DNA of 64,000 nt from Coleofasciculus sp937127375 (GTDB lineage: Bacteria; Cyanobacteriota; Cyanobacteriia; Cyanobacteriales; Coleofasciculaceae). Made by a program: the position numbers and the translations under genes. Below the pieces are notes generated by a model. The model saw only the letters and a program-made list of their open reading frames with translations. It made no database searches and was not told where the DNA came from. The DNA lies in NCBI GenBank assembly GCA_040218875.1, contig JAVJQP010000107.1. One strand, 5' to 3'. This document shows, one piece after another, positions 43,634 to 51,516 of this stretch; position 1 is the stretch's first letter; every line of letters starts with the position of its first letter.

Positions 43634-43702
43634 GTAAACTCTGGGCTTCTCTTAAAAGCCCCCGCTAGATTCGGTACTCCGAATTAGCGGCGGGTAGTTT
43701 AC
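43634..43702 (-). ncRNA. Structured segment, candidate IscB omega RNA remnant
   Basis: An outer stem GTAAACT/AGTTTAC (43634-43640 with 43696-43702) encloses GGGCTT/AAGCCC (43643-43648, 43656-43661) and a 12/11-base stem with a TACT loop, CGCTAGATTCGG/CCGAATTAGCG (43663-43674, 43679-43689). It lies directly upstream of the IscB fragment, as omega RNA does in IscB elements. It overlaps the kinase stop codon by three bases. It might instead be a transposon end hairpin. Confidence 0.45.
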
Positions 43703-44802
43703 TCGTCTTTAACATAAGCCGGCACTTTAAACCCAAACAGCGCCCCTTTTGGTTTTCGGTTCTCTGCCCAAATTGTACCGCCATGGGCTTCAATAATCTG
43801 CCTCGTCAGGTATAGTCCTAGTCCCGAACCTGTGGCTTGACGATTGGTGTGTCCTTGATAAAATCGCTCGAATAGGTGAGGTAATTCTTCCTCTGTAATG
43901 CCTTGTCCACTATCAAGCATTCTGACAACTTGATACTCTCCCAGGGATGCCAGTCTCACTTCGACTTTACCGCCACGGGGGGAATGGTTAATGGCATTAA
44001 CGAGTAAATTGGCAAACACTCGCTGCAATTGTAAAGCATCTCCATTCACCCATAAAGAACGGCGAAAGTCCGATTCACTTTGATTCAGGAGGATATGCAC
44101 CCGACGGCTGGCGGCTAAATCGGTGAAGGTGGCAATCACTTCCTCTGCTAACGCGACTAAATTTACAGGTTGGCGTTGGAGTTTTAGCCCCTCAGCATCA
44201 TTACGATAAACATCCAGCAGCGTCTGGATCAGTTGTAATGAAGCATGATGAGAGCGATCCATCATCCTCAGCACTTTTTCTTGAGGTGGCGTTATCGTGC
44301 CAAATTGACCAGCCTGAAACAATTTTATCGTTTCAATCGCTCCCAAGAGGGGGGTTTTCAGATCATGGGTGAGGGTAGACACAAAATCTTCGCGAATACT
44401 GGCGAGTTGGGTTTGGGCTTGCAACTGGGCTTTGTGTCGCGCGATCGCTTCTTCATAGCGGCGGTTGCGATCGCTTAACCAACCTGTCGCGACTAATGCC
44501 ATCATCGCAATGAATCGATTGGCGACTGTTGCGGGATTGGTTAATTCTACAGTGGGAACAACCAGATTTAAAAGCGTTAGCACAGAGGCTATCAGCGTAA
44601 CTTGCAGGGTGGCTGAACGATTTAAGCGGGGGTTCGCCAGCAAAATTGGTCCGGTGTACAGGTAGCCAAACACGTAGTCTGAGGGTGTGGCATACTCCAA
44701 AGCAATCACGACAGCAAAGGTTCCAGCTATCAGCCAACAGGTTTTGTGGTGCTGGTTTTGAGGAAAAAACGTCGGTTTGAGAGCCAGTAATCGGCGCAAC
44801 AT
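43699..44802 (-). CDS. Membrane-bound sensor histidine kinase
   Basis: This 367-residue kinase has about four hydrophobic segments in its first 110 residues (WLIAGTFAVVIALEYATPS, then YLYTGPILLAN). A short coiled linker leads to the HisKA domain with H-box LTHDLKTPLLGAIE (about 147). The ATPase domain has the N box in FANLLVNAINHSP, a G1-like DSGQGI, and GSGLGLYL. It lacks PAS or GAF domains. It precedes a LuxR-type regulator on the same strand, with a transposon relic between them, so they probably formed an operon. It is divergent from the kdp genes, and a link to K+ sensing is only inference. Confidence 0.9.
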   Translation of the reverse strand: MLRRLLALKPTFFPQNQHHKTCWLIAGTFAVVIALEYATPSDYVFGYLYTGPILLANPRLNRSATLQVTLIASVLTLLNLVVPTVELTNPATVANRFIAMMALVATGWLSDRNRRYEEAIARHKAQLQAQTQLASIREDFVSTLTHDLKTPLLGAIETIKLFQAGQFGTITPPQEKVLRMMDRSHHASLQLIQTLLDVYRNDAEGLKLQRQPVNLVALAEEVIATFTDLAASRRVHILLNQSESDFRRSLWVNGDALQLQRVFANLLVNAINHSPRGGKVEVRLASLGEYQVVRMLDSGQGITEEELPHLFERFYQGHTNRQATGSGLGLYLTRQIIEAHGGTIWAENRKPKGALFGFKVPAYVKDE

Positions 44803-45081
44803 TATAATTCGCTTTGTTTATTTTATCCAAGCCTATAGATTACTCCTAATCTAGCCTAAACTTAGCGTTCAGCTACCAACTATATCTCCCAGTATATATC
44901 TCTAAATAAACCCAGATATTCATTGAATATAAATCCGCATATAATCCGATAAAGTTAAGCCATTAAAAAAGAAACAAAGAAATTTATACTCGATGGATGA
45001 TGTCCATTTTTTTCTCAGCGTTAATAATTGAATTATTGAAAACTCGATCACCGTTCCCAGAACAGCTATCGATGCAAAACC
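44803..45081. other. Gap between histidine kinase and the kdp side
   Basis: An AT-rich region with a perfect AATAATT-G-AATTATT palindrome at 45023-45037. It should contain the promoter for the histidine kinase and possibly that of the kdp genes. I see no gene and no known riboswitch in it. Confidence 0.4.
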
Positions 45082-45375
45082 ATGTTTACATTGCCAATCC
45101 GCCTGATTCAGGCTCAAATTCAATGGCATAGCCGCCAATTCGGTATGAATTTCTCGGTTCTGCCAATACCTAAAGAATGCCTACTTATGAATAGTGTGAG
45201 ACTCACCCACGGAATGGCTTCCACAATTGAAGCAGCAATGAATTACGGACAGGACTGTCTCTTGGTCGCCTTGCCCGACGCGATCGCGTCCGTTTACGAA
45301 GTCCTAACTGACAACAGTGATGCCCTATTCCCGTCGGACGGAATTCGTCCCTTACAAAGGACTAATGACCAATGA
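45082..45375 (+). CDS. Short hypothetical protein before kdpA
   Basis: A 97-codon frame, or 63 codons from the internal ATG at 45187 (MNSVRLTHGMASTIEAAMNY). I do not recognise it. The part after 45187 has an ordered look (GQDCLLVALPDAIASVYEVL), but the last residues fall into heptamer repeats (GACCAATGACC). It may be a leader protein for the kdp operon, a relic, or not a gene. Confidence 0.35.
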   Translation: MFTLPIRLIQAQIQWHSRQFGMNFSVLPIPKECLLMNSVRLTHGMASTIEAAMNYGQDCLLVALPDAIASVYEVLTDNSDALFPSDGIRPLQRTNDQ

Positions 45376-45426
45376 CCAATGACAATCACTGCCGTTAAAC
45401 TTTCTTATCCCCACTTAGCTTAACTT

Positions 45427-47136
45427 ATGTTACAAGGCTTTTTCCAAATTGCCATAATTTTAGCAATATTAGTGGCAATTGTTCCCTTTTTTGGCACCTA
45501 TATGGCGAGGGTGTTCTTGGGTGAGAGAACCATTCTCGACCCAATTCTAACACCGATTGAACGAGTCATTTATCGATTAATTGGAGTCCGTCCGCAACGG
45601 GATATGACCGGTTGGCAGTATGCCAAAGGCGTGCTGTACAGCAACCTCGCCATGTTTGTTCTGGTGTATTTAATCTTCATGCTTCAGGGGATTCTACCTT
45701 TGAATCCCACAGAATTAGATGCACCGAGTTGGGACTTAGCCCTACACACAGCGATTTCCTTTGTTACTAACACCAATCAGCAGCATTACTCTGGCGAAAC
45801 CACATTCAGTTATGCCTCTCAAATGCTAGCGCTGGGGTATTTAATGTTTACCTCAGCCGCCACAGGGATTGCTGTTGCAATCGCATTCATTCGAGGGTTA
45901 ACAGGTAGATCATTGGGGAACTTCTATGTAGATTTAACCCGATCAATCACCCGAATTTTGCTGCCGATTTCTCTAGTTGGGGGACTTATATTACTCATCC
46001 TCGGTGTCCCAGAAACCTTAGCTGGATCTGCGGTTGCCACCACCTTAGAAGGTGCCCCACAATATATTGCCAGAGGTCCAGTTGCTCACTTTGAAATGAT
46101 TAAAGAACTGGGCGAAAACGGGGGAGGATTTTTTGGCATCAACTCAGCCCATCCCTTTGAAAATCCCAACGGTGCGACTAACCTGATTGAAACGATTACC
46201 ATGTTGGTTATTCCCGCAGCACTAATTTACACCTACGGCATCTTTGCTAATAACAAAAAGCAAGGCTGGTTACTCTTTGGCATGGTCTTTTTTATCTATG
46301 CCGTCCTGATTGTAGTTGCTGCCATAGGTGAGTATCAAGGCAATCCCTTAGTCAACAATCCTTTAGGCGAACTGGCAACAAACTTAGAAGGAAAAGAAGT
46401 GCGCTTTGATTGGGCATTAACCGCCCTTTGGGCAGTGTCTACCACAGGAACGATGTGTGGTGCAGTGAACGGAATGCATGATTCACTAATGCCACCCGGA
46501 GGTTTTACCACCTTATTTAATATGTTCCTACAAATTGTTTGGGGGGGTCAAGGAACGGGAACTGCCTATTTATTTACCTTTTTAATCTTGACGGTATTTC
46601 TCACCGGATTGATGGTGGGGCGAACCCCCGAACTCTTTGGACGCAAGATTGAAAAGCACGAAATTGTTCTGGCGAGTGTAATTTTGCTAGTCCACCCGAT
46701 TATGATTTTGATTCCTGGTGCGATTAGTATTTCCTTCGCGGATACGATGGGTTTGCCAGAGGCAGAAACCCTAGCCGGAATTACGAATCCCGGCTTTCAC
46801 GGCATCTCCCAAGTTATCTATGAATATGCCTCTGCTGCTGCCAATAACGGGTCAGGATTTGAAGGATTAGCCGATAGTACGTTGTGGTGGAATTTGACAG
46901 CCAGCATTAGCCTTTTGGCAGGACGCTACATCCCCATTATTGCCCTATTGCTGTTAGCCGACAGTATGTACCGGAAACAGCCTGTACCAGAAACAACAGG
47001 TACGCTGCGGACAGATACAGGATTGTTTACCGGTGTAACGGCTGGCGTGATTCTCATCCTTGGCGCCCTCACCTTCTTCCCCGTACTTGCCCTAGGACCG
47101 ATTGCCGAAGCCTTTCAAATTGCAGGGGGCGGTTAG
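45427..47136 (+). CDS. kdpA: Potassium-transporting ATPase subunit A
   Basis: This 569-residue membrane protein of the superfamily of K+ transporters has the four selectivity-filter loops, including NTNQQHYSGETTFSY (about 115-129), ENGGGFFGINSAHPFENPNG (about 233-252), TTGTMCGAVNGMHDSLMPPG (about 338) and AAANNGSGFEGL (about 474). It is the K+-selective channel-like subunit of KdpFABC, a high-affinity uptake pump induced when K+ is scarce. It is followed at 32-53 bases by kdpB. Confidence 0.96.
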   Translation: MLQGFFQIAIILAILVAIVPFFGTYMARVFLGERTILDPILTPIERVIYRLIGVRPQRDMTGWQYAKGVLYSNLAMFVLVYLIFMLQGILPLNPTELDAPSWDLALHTAISFVTNTNQQHYSGETTFSYASQMLALGYLMFTSAATGIAVAIAFIRGLTGRSLGNFYVDLTRSITRILLPISLVGGLILLILGVPETLAGSAVATTLEGAPQYIARGPVAHFEMIKELGENGGGFFGINSAHPFENPNGATNLIETITMLVIPAALIYTYGIFANNKKQGWLLFGMVFFIYAVLIVVAAIGEYQGNPLVNNPLGELATNLEGKEVRFDWALTALWAVSTTGTMCGAVNGMHDSLMPPGGFTTLFNMFLQIVWGGQGTGTAYLFTFLILTVFLTGLMVGRTPELFGRKIEKHEIVLASVILLVHPIMILIPGAISISFADTMGLPEAETLAGITNPGFHGISQVIYEYASAAANNGSGFEGLADSTLWWNLTASISLLAGRYIPIIALLLLADSMYRKQPVPETTGTLRTDTGLFTGVTAGVILILGALTFFPVLALGPIAEAFQIAGGG

Positions 47137-47189
47137 CATTCAGCCTTTCATCGTCCTGACTAGACCCATTGATTATCCATCGTTACGGT

Positions 47190-49292
47190 ATGAAAACGAA
47201 ACAACCTCTGGAAACACCCCAAAAATCACCTCGCCGTCGTGAGAACCGACAGCAAAATAAACCAGGGCGAGTGAATACCAAAGGACTCTACAAACGCGCA
47301 TTACGGGAAGCCTTCCTCAAGCTGAACCCCCGCGTGATGATGAAAAACCCAGTCATGTTTGTGGTTTGGGTGGGTACAATCATCACCATTTTGCTGGCGC
47401 TATATCCGAGTTTATTTGGTCCGGTTCCTGGAGACAATCAGCGCTTATTTAATAGCCTGGTTGCCATCATTCTCTTACTCACGATTCTATTTGCCAATTT
47501 TGCCGAAGCCGTAGCAGAAGGGCGGGGTAAGGCACAGGCAGATTCGTTGCGTTCCACTCAATCCGATACCATTGCCCGGAAACTTCTACCGGATAATACC
47601 ACTGTAGAGGTGAGTTCCACCGAATTGCATAAAGGTGAAACCATTAAAGTGATTGCCGGTGACATTATTCCCGCCGATGGGGAAGTGATAGAAGGGGTGG
47701 CTTCAGTCGATGAATCCGCCATTACTGGGGAATCCGCCCCGGTTCTCAAGGAACCCGGTTCAGATGTGGCAAGTTCGGTTACCGGGGGAACCCGAATTCT
47801 ATCTGATGAACTGATTATCCGGGTAACGGCAGAGCCGGGTCAAGGATTCCTGGATAGGATGATTGCTTTGGTGGAAGGGGCACAACGCAGCAAGACGCCG
47901 AATGAGATTGCTTTAACGGTATTGTTGGCGGTTCTTACCCAGGTGTTTTTAATTGTCGTCGTTACGATTCCCCCAATTGCTAATTATGTCGGTTCACCAG
48001 TGGGCGTGGTTACCTTAATTGCCCTATTGGTGGCGCTAATTCCGACAACCATTGGCGGATTACTCAGCGCGATTGGTATCGCCGGGATGGATAGAGTTGC
48101 CCAGTTTAACGTGGTAGCCACCTCGGGACGGGCAGTGGAAGCCTGTGGTGATGTGAATACCTTGGTTCTGGATAAAACTGGCACGATTACCCTGGGGAAC
48201 CGCTTGGCTGAGGAGTTCATTCCCGTAAATGGTCACTGCGTTGTCGAGGTTGCCGATGTCGCATTAGCTGCCAGTATCTTTGATCAGACGCCGGAAGGCA
48301 AGTCGATTGTGAAACTGGCACATCATATTGGTTCAGCCGTCACCTTTGACCGCAACGCGGCGGAAGGGGTAGAGTTTACGGCGAAAACTCGCATGAGTGG
48401 CACAAATCTCCCCAATGGGGACGAGATACGCAAAGGCGCTGTGGATGCGATTAAGGGATTTGTGCGGTCTCGGGGCGGTCAATTGGCATCTGACTTAGAT
48501 GAAGCTTACGAACGGGTTTCTCGCTTAGGAGGTACTCCCTTGGCGGTTGCCTGTGGTGAGGATATTTATGGCGTAATTTACCTCAAAGATATCATCAAAC
48601 CCGGAATGCGCGATCGCTTTGACCAGTTGCGACGCATGGGGGTTAAGAGTGTGATGCTGACTGGGGATAACCGAATTACTGCCTCGGTGATTGCCCAAGA
48701 AGCCGGAGTGGATGACTTTATTGCCGAAGCGACACCGGAAGATAAAATCGCCGTGATTCAACAGGAACAAGCCGCAGGCAAATTGGTGGCGATGACGGGG
48801 GATGGGACAAATGACGCCCCAGCCTTGGCACAGGCAAATGTGGGATTAGCCATGAATTCCGGCACACAAGCGGCAAAGGAAGCGGCGAATATGGTGGATT
48901 TAGATTCTGATCCGACGAAGTTAATTGATTTGGTCACGATTGGCAAGCAGTTGTTAATTACGCGGGGGGCGTTAACCACCTTTTCTCTGGCAAATGATAT
49001 CGCCAAATATTTTGCGATTATACCCGCCATGTTTGCGGCTGTTGGTATTGGCAGTCTCAATATTATGGGGTTAGCCAGCGCTCAATCTGCCATATTAGCG
49101 GCGCTGATTTACAATGCCTTGATTATTCCTGCCTTAATTCCTTTGGCATTAAAAGGTGTGAAGTTTAGACCCTTAAGTGCCAATCAACTGTTGCGACGAA
49201 ATATATTGATTTACGGGTTAGGGGGAATTGTTGCACCGTTTATCGGCATTAAAGGGATTGATTGGTTAATAGCGGCTGTGGGATTGGCGTAG
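47190..49292 (+). CDS. kdpB: Potassium-transporting ATPase subunit B
   Basis: The ATG at 47190 (MKTKQPLE) is preferred to a TTG at 47169. The 700-residue P-type ATPase has the actuator motif AITGESAPV, the phosphorylation motif VLDKTGTITLGN (Asp near 328) and hinge GDGTNDAPALAQANVG. It energises K+ transport through KdpA. The positively charged N-terminus (PRRRENRQQNKPGR) is longer than in enteric KdpB, as in other cyanobacteria. It lies in the operon kdpA-kdpB-kdpF/G-small ORF-kdpC. Confidence 0.96.
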   Translation: MKTKQPLETPQKSPRRRENRQQNKPGRVNTKGLYKRALREAFLKLNPRVMMKNPVMFVVWVGTIITILLALYPSLFGPVPGDNQRLFNSLVAIILLLTILFANFAEAVAEGRGKAQADSLRSTQSDTIARKLLPDNTTVEVSSTELHKGETIKVIAGDIIPADGEVIEGVASVDESAITGESAPVLKEPGSDVASSVTGGTRILSDELIIRVTAEPGQGFLDRMIALVEGAQRSKTPNEIALTVLLAVLTQVFLIVVVTIPPIANYVGSPVGVVTLIALLVALIPTTIGGLLSAIGIAGMDRVAQFNVVATSGRAVEACGDVNTLVLDKTGTITLGNRLAEEFIPVNGHCVVEVADVALAASIFDQTPEGKSIVKLAHHIGSAVTFDRNAAEGVEFTAKTRMSGTNLPNGDEIRKGAVDAIKGFVRSRGGQLASDLDEAYERVSRLGGTPLAVACGEDIYGVIYLKDIIKPGMRDRFDQLRRMGVKSVMLTGDNRITASVIAQEAGVDDFIAEATPEDKIAVIQQEQAAGKLVAMTGDGTNDAPALAQANVGLAMNSGTQAAKEAANMVDLDSDPTKLIDLVTIGKQLLITRGALTTFSLANDIAKYFAIIPAMFAAVGIGSLNIMGLASAQSAILAALIYNALIIPALIPLALKGVKFRPLSANQLLRRNILIYGLGGIVAPFIGIKGIDWLIAAVGLA

Positions 49293-49319
49293 CACCACTA
49301 TTTAACAAGGAGATAACGG

Positions 49320-49589
49320 ATGAAACCAGGGAAGGATTTAAACGAAATTGTACCCAGAGACGTGAGTGAACTCATTGAGTTAGTCCGAGAACAGTGGCAA
49401 GGTAATCGTTTACCGATTCAACTCTTTCTACTGATGTGCTTAAATCTCGCGATCGCGCCAGCCGTCTATGCTACGACAGGGAATGAAATTACCCGCACAG
49501 CCGCTTATGCGATCGGTATTTTGGGCATTGTCACTCTGGGACTATCAGTGTACTTATTTGTGGTTATTTTTCAACCGGAGCGATTTTAA
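49320..49589 (+). CDS. KdpF-like small subunit (cyanobacterial KdpF/KdpG position)
   Basis: This 89-residue protein has a soluble start (LNEIVPRDVSELIELVREQW), a membrane segment (LPIQLFLLMCLNLAIAPAV) and a second one (YAIGILGIVTLGLSVYLFVV) ending IFQPERF. The second segment matches KdpF, the short lipid-like subunit that stabilises KdpABC. A gene called kdpG has been reported between kdpB and kdpC in Anabaena; this may be its counterpart, but I cannot confirm the match. AAGGAG lies 8-13 bases before the ATG. Confidence 0.75.
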   Translation: MKPGKDLNEIVPRDVSELIELVREQWQGNRLPIQLFLLMCLNLAIAPAVYATTGNEITRTAAYAIGILGIVTLGLSVYLFVVIFQPERF

Positions 49590-49591
49590 TT

Positions 49592-49756
49592 ATGTGGAAA
49601 GAACTTGTTGAAGAAATTCGCCGAAAATTGGCGGATTGGCGAATAAAGCGCCAGTGGCGGCATATATGGTTAGAACGGTATCAGAAAAAACACCAGAAAA
49701 AACAATCCAAGTCATCTGAACCGAACCAGCCGCATAAAATCTGTCAATTCCGTTAA
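49592..49756 (+). CDS. 54-residue basic protein inside the kdp operon
   Basis: The ATG at 49592 comes 2 bases after the KdpF-like stop. The protein begins MWKELVEEIRRKLADWRIKR, continues QWRHIWLERYQKKHQKKQ, and ends in a Lys/Ser/Asn tail. It is strongly basic and helical, with no membrane segment. I do not recognise it. The tight spacing indicates translational coupling to the upstream gene and a role in, or at least co-expression with, the Kdp pump. kdpC follows 76 bases later. Confidence 0.6.
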   Translation: MWKELVEEIRRKLADWRIKRQWRHIWLERYQKKHQKKQSKSSEPNQPHKICQFR

Positions 49757-49832
49757 TTTGCCTCAGAAATAGGGGGAGTATATTACTCCCCTAACCTACC
49801 CTACCAGCACTACCCATTCATCATTTAAAACC

Positions 49833-50411
49833 ATGTCTGTCATTCGAGAAACGATTACCGGAATTCGTGTCACATTCGTTTTGTGGATTTTGACTGCCCT
49901 AATTTATCCCTTTTTAATGATTTTTATCGGTCAAGTGTTTTTTCCCTATCAAGCCAATGGCAGTTTAATTACCAATAACCAAGGACAAGTCATCGGTTCA
50001 GCGTTGATTGGTCAATCCTTCTCCTCTGAACAATACTTCTGGAGTCGCCCCAGCACCGTAAACTATTCTGAAGGAGAAGAGGCGGCACCAACTGGCATTT
50101 CGGGTGCGAGTAATTTAGCACCCAGTAATCCAGAATTAATCCGACGAATTCAGGAAACCATTGACCAACTTCAGGACGCAGGAATTGAGCCAACAGCTGA
50201 TTTAGTTTATGCATCGGGTTCGGGTTTAGATCCGCATATTAGCATTGAGGCAGCCAGAAGACAAATTGAGCGGATAGCGATAGCACGTTCCCTAGAAACT
50301 AATCAAGTTGAGACTCTCATTCGTCACTATACAGACGGTAGATTTCTTGGCATCTTTGGTGAACCCGGAGTAAATGTTTTAAGGCTGAATTTGGCACTCG
50401 ATGCGTTGTAA
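49833..50411 (+). CDS. kdpC: Potassium-transporting ATPase subunit C
   Basis: This 192-residue protein has a single N-terminal membrane segment (TFVLWILTALIYPFLMIFIG) and a periplasmic domain with QVIGSALIGQSFSSEQYFWSRPS (about 48-70), YASGSGLDPHISIEAARRQI (about 131-150) and the C-terminal GEPGVNVLRLNLALD. KdpC is the chaperone-like subunit that bridges KdpA and KdpB. It completes the pump operon; a repeat-rich gap of 261 bases follows. Confidence 0.95.
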   Translation: MSVIRETITGIRVTFVLWILTALIYPFLMIFIGQVFFPYQANGSLITNNQGQVIGSALIGQSFSSEQYFWSRPSTVNYSEGEEAAPTGISGASNLAPSNPELIRRIQETIDQLQDAGIEPTADLVYASGSGLDPHISIEAARRQIERIAIARSLETNQVETLIRHYTDGRFLGIFGEPGVNVLRLNLALDAL

Positions 50412-50491
50412 CGGGTTAAACCTCAAGGCAATGGTACGGAAGCCTATCACCTTTGTAGGTTCTGACTTTTCACACTATGTGGTGTCTCTGT

Positions 50492-50548
50492 AGGGGCGGG
50501 TTTCACAACTATCTTTTTAGTTGTACCCAGATGTAACTAAACCCGCCC
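50492..50548. repeat. GGGGCGGGTTT dispersed repeat, copy C
   Basis: The best-preserved copy: TAGGGGCGGGTTTCACAACT at the left, TACCCAGATGTAACTAAACC then CGCCC at the right. It touches a half palindrome of the GTAGAGACG family (50548-50573, AGACGCTTCAAAAGCGCGTC). Both lie in the gap between kdpC and the response regulator remnant. Confidence 0.8.
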
Positions 50549-50672
50549 AGACGCTTCAAAAGCGCGTCTCTACAATAGTTTCTAGACTTCCCGTGAAAAG
50601 TGAGGTGTAGGTTGGGTTGAGGAACGAAACCCAACGAGAGCGAGTTAGCTTGAAGGTAAGGAGACGAAAACG

Positions 50673-51129
50673 ATGAATAATGTCAAAATTTTAATTGTCG
50701 ATGATGAGAAAAATATTCGACTAACGATTGCTCAGTCGTTAGATCCATTAGGGTATCAGGTAGCCACAGCAGACAATGGTGAGGATGCTCTATTACAGTT
50801 AAAAGTTCAAGAATACGATCTAATTCTGTTAGACCTCAAAATGCCAGGAATGAATGGATTAGAAGTGCTACGACGTGCTATCGAGATATATCCAGACATC
50901 AAAATCATTATTATTTCCGCACATGGCACGATTGAAGATGCTGTTGAAGCAATGAAACTCGGCGCTGTCGATTTTTTGCAAAAGCCATTTACTCCTAAAG
51001 AAAGGCGAGTTATTGGAAGCGTTAAAAAATTACCGAGTTGCTCTAGACCTTGACCCCACCTACAAACCGGCACAAGCGAACCTCAAACGAGCCACGCAAT
51101 CCCACAAAAGCCGTCCTCCGTTGAGGTAA
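50673..51129 (+). pseudogene. Response regulator receiver joined out of frame to a TPR end
   Basis: The first 112 codons are a full receiver domain: KILIVDDEKNIRLTIAQSL, phospho-acceptor in LILLDLKMPGMNG (about 54), IIISAHG and FLQKPFTPKE. After about 51000 the frame runs into RRVIGSVKKLPSCSRP and stops at 51053. In the next frame the DNA reads ELLEALKNYRVALDLDPTYK followed by PAQANLKRATQ to a stop at 51129, which is a tetratricopeptide motif. A deletion probably fused the receiver to the last TPR of a longer regulator. The receiver itself could still be made and be phosphorylated. Confidence 0.65.
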
Positions 51130-51133
51130 CGCC

Positions 51134-51478
51134 ATGCGGAAGTTGATTCTATTTTTGACCACCTCATTTCTAGTCAGATTTCTAATTTGGATTCCGCTGC
51201 GGTTTCTATTTCTCAGGCTCTTTGGATTCTACGTCGGGAGTTATCTATTTAATTTTTTTGGAGGTCTCCTATTTCTCTATTTTTTAGAGCGGCTTTTTGT
51301 CCTTTTCCGAGAAGATGATGGGCGAGGTCTAATTGGCGTGTTTATCCCGGAATGGGTAGAACAACCTGTTGCTAATGTGTTTTGGCAAATCACTCGACCT
51401 GTGCGAAAAAAATGGTTTATTTATAAACACGGTTATTCTCCACAAATTCAACCTAAAAAAGAATCCGTCCAAAACTAA
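51134..51478 (+). CDS. Small membrane protein between kdpC and the antiporter
   Basis: This 114-residue protein has two or three hydrophobic segments (LILFLTTSFLVRFLIWIPL, RLFGFYVGSYLFNFFGGLLF) and a basic C-terminal tail (VRKKWFIYKHGYSPQIQPKK). I do not recognise the family. It begins 4 bases after the TPR frame stop and ends 38 bases before the antiporter start, so it is probably part of the same transcript. A role in cation transport is suggested only by context. Confidence 0.6.
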   Translation: MRKLILFLTTSFLVRFLIWIPLRFLFLRLFGFYVGSYLFNFFGGLLFLYFLERLFVLFREDDGRGLIGVFIPEWVEQPVANVFWQITRPVRKKWFIYKHGYSPQIQPKKESVQN

Positions 51479-51516
51479 ATTATTGGTTACTTGTAAAATA
51501 GATATCCCTAAGTAGA

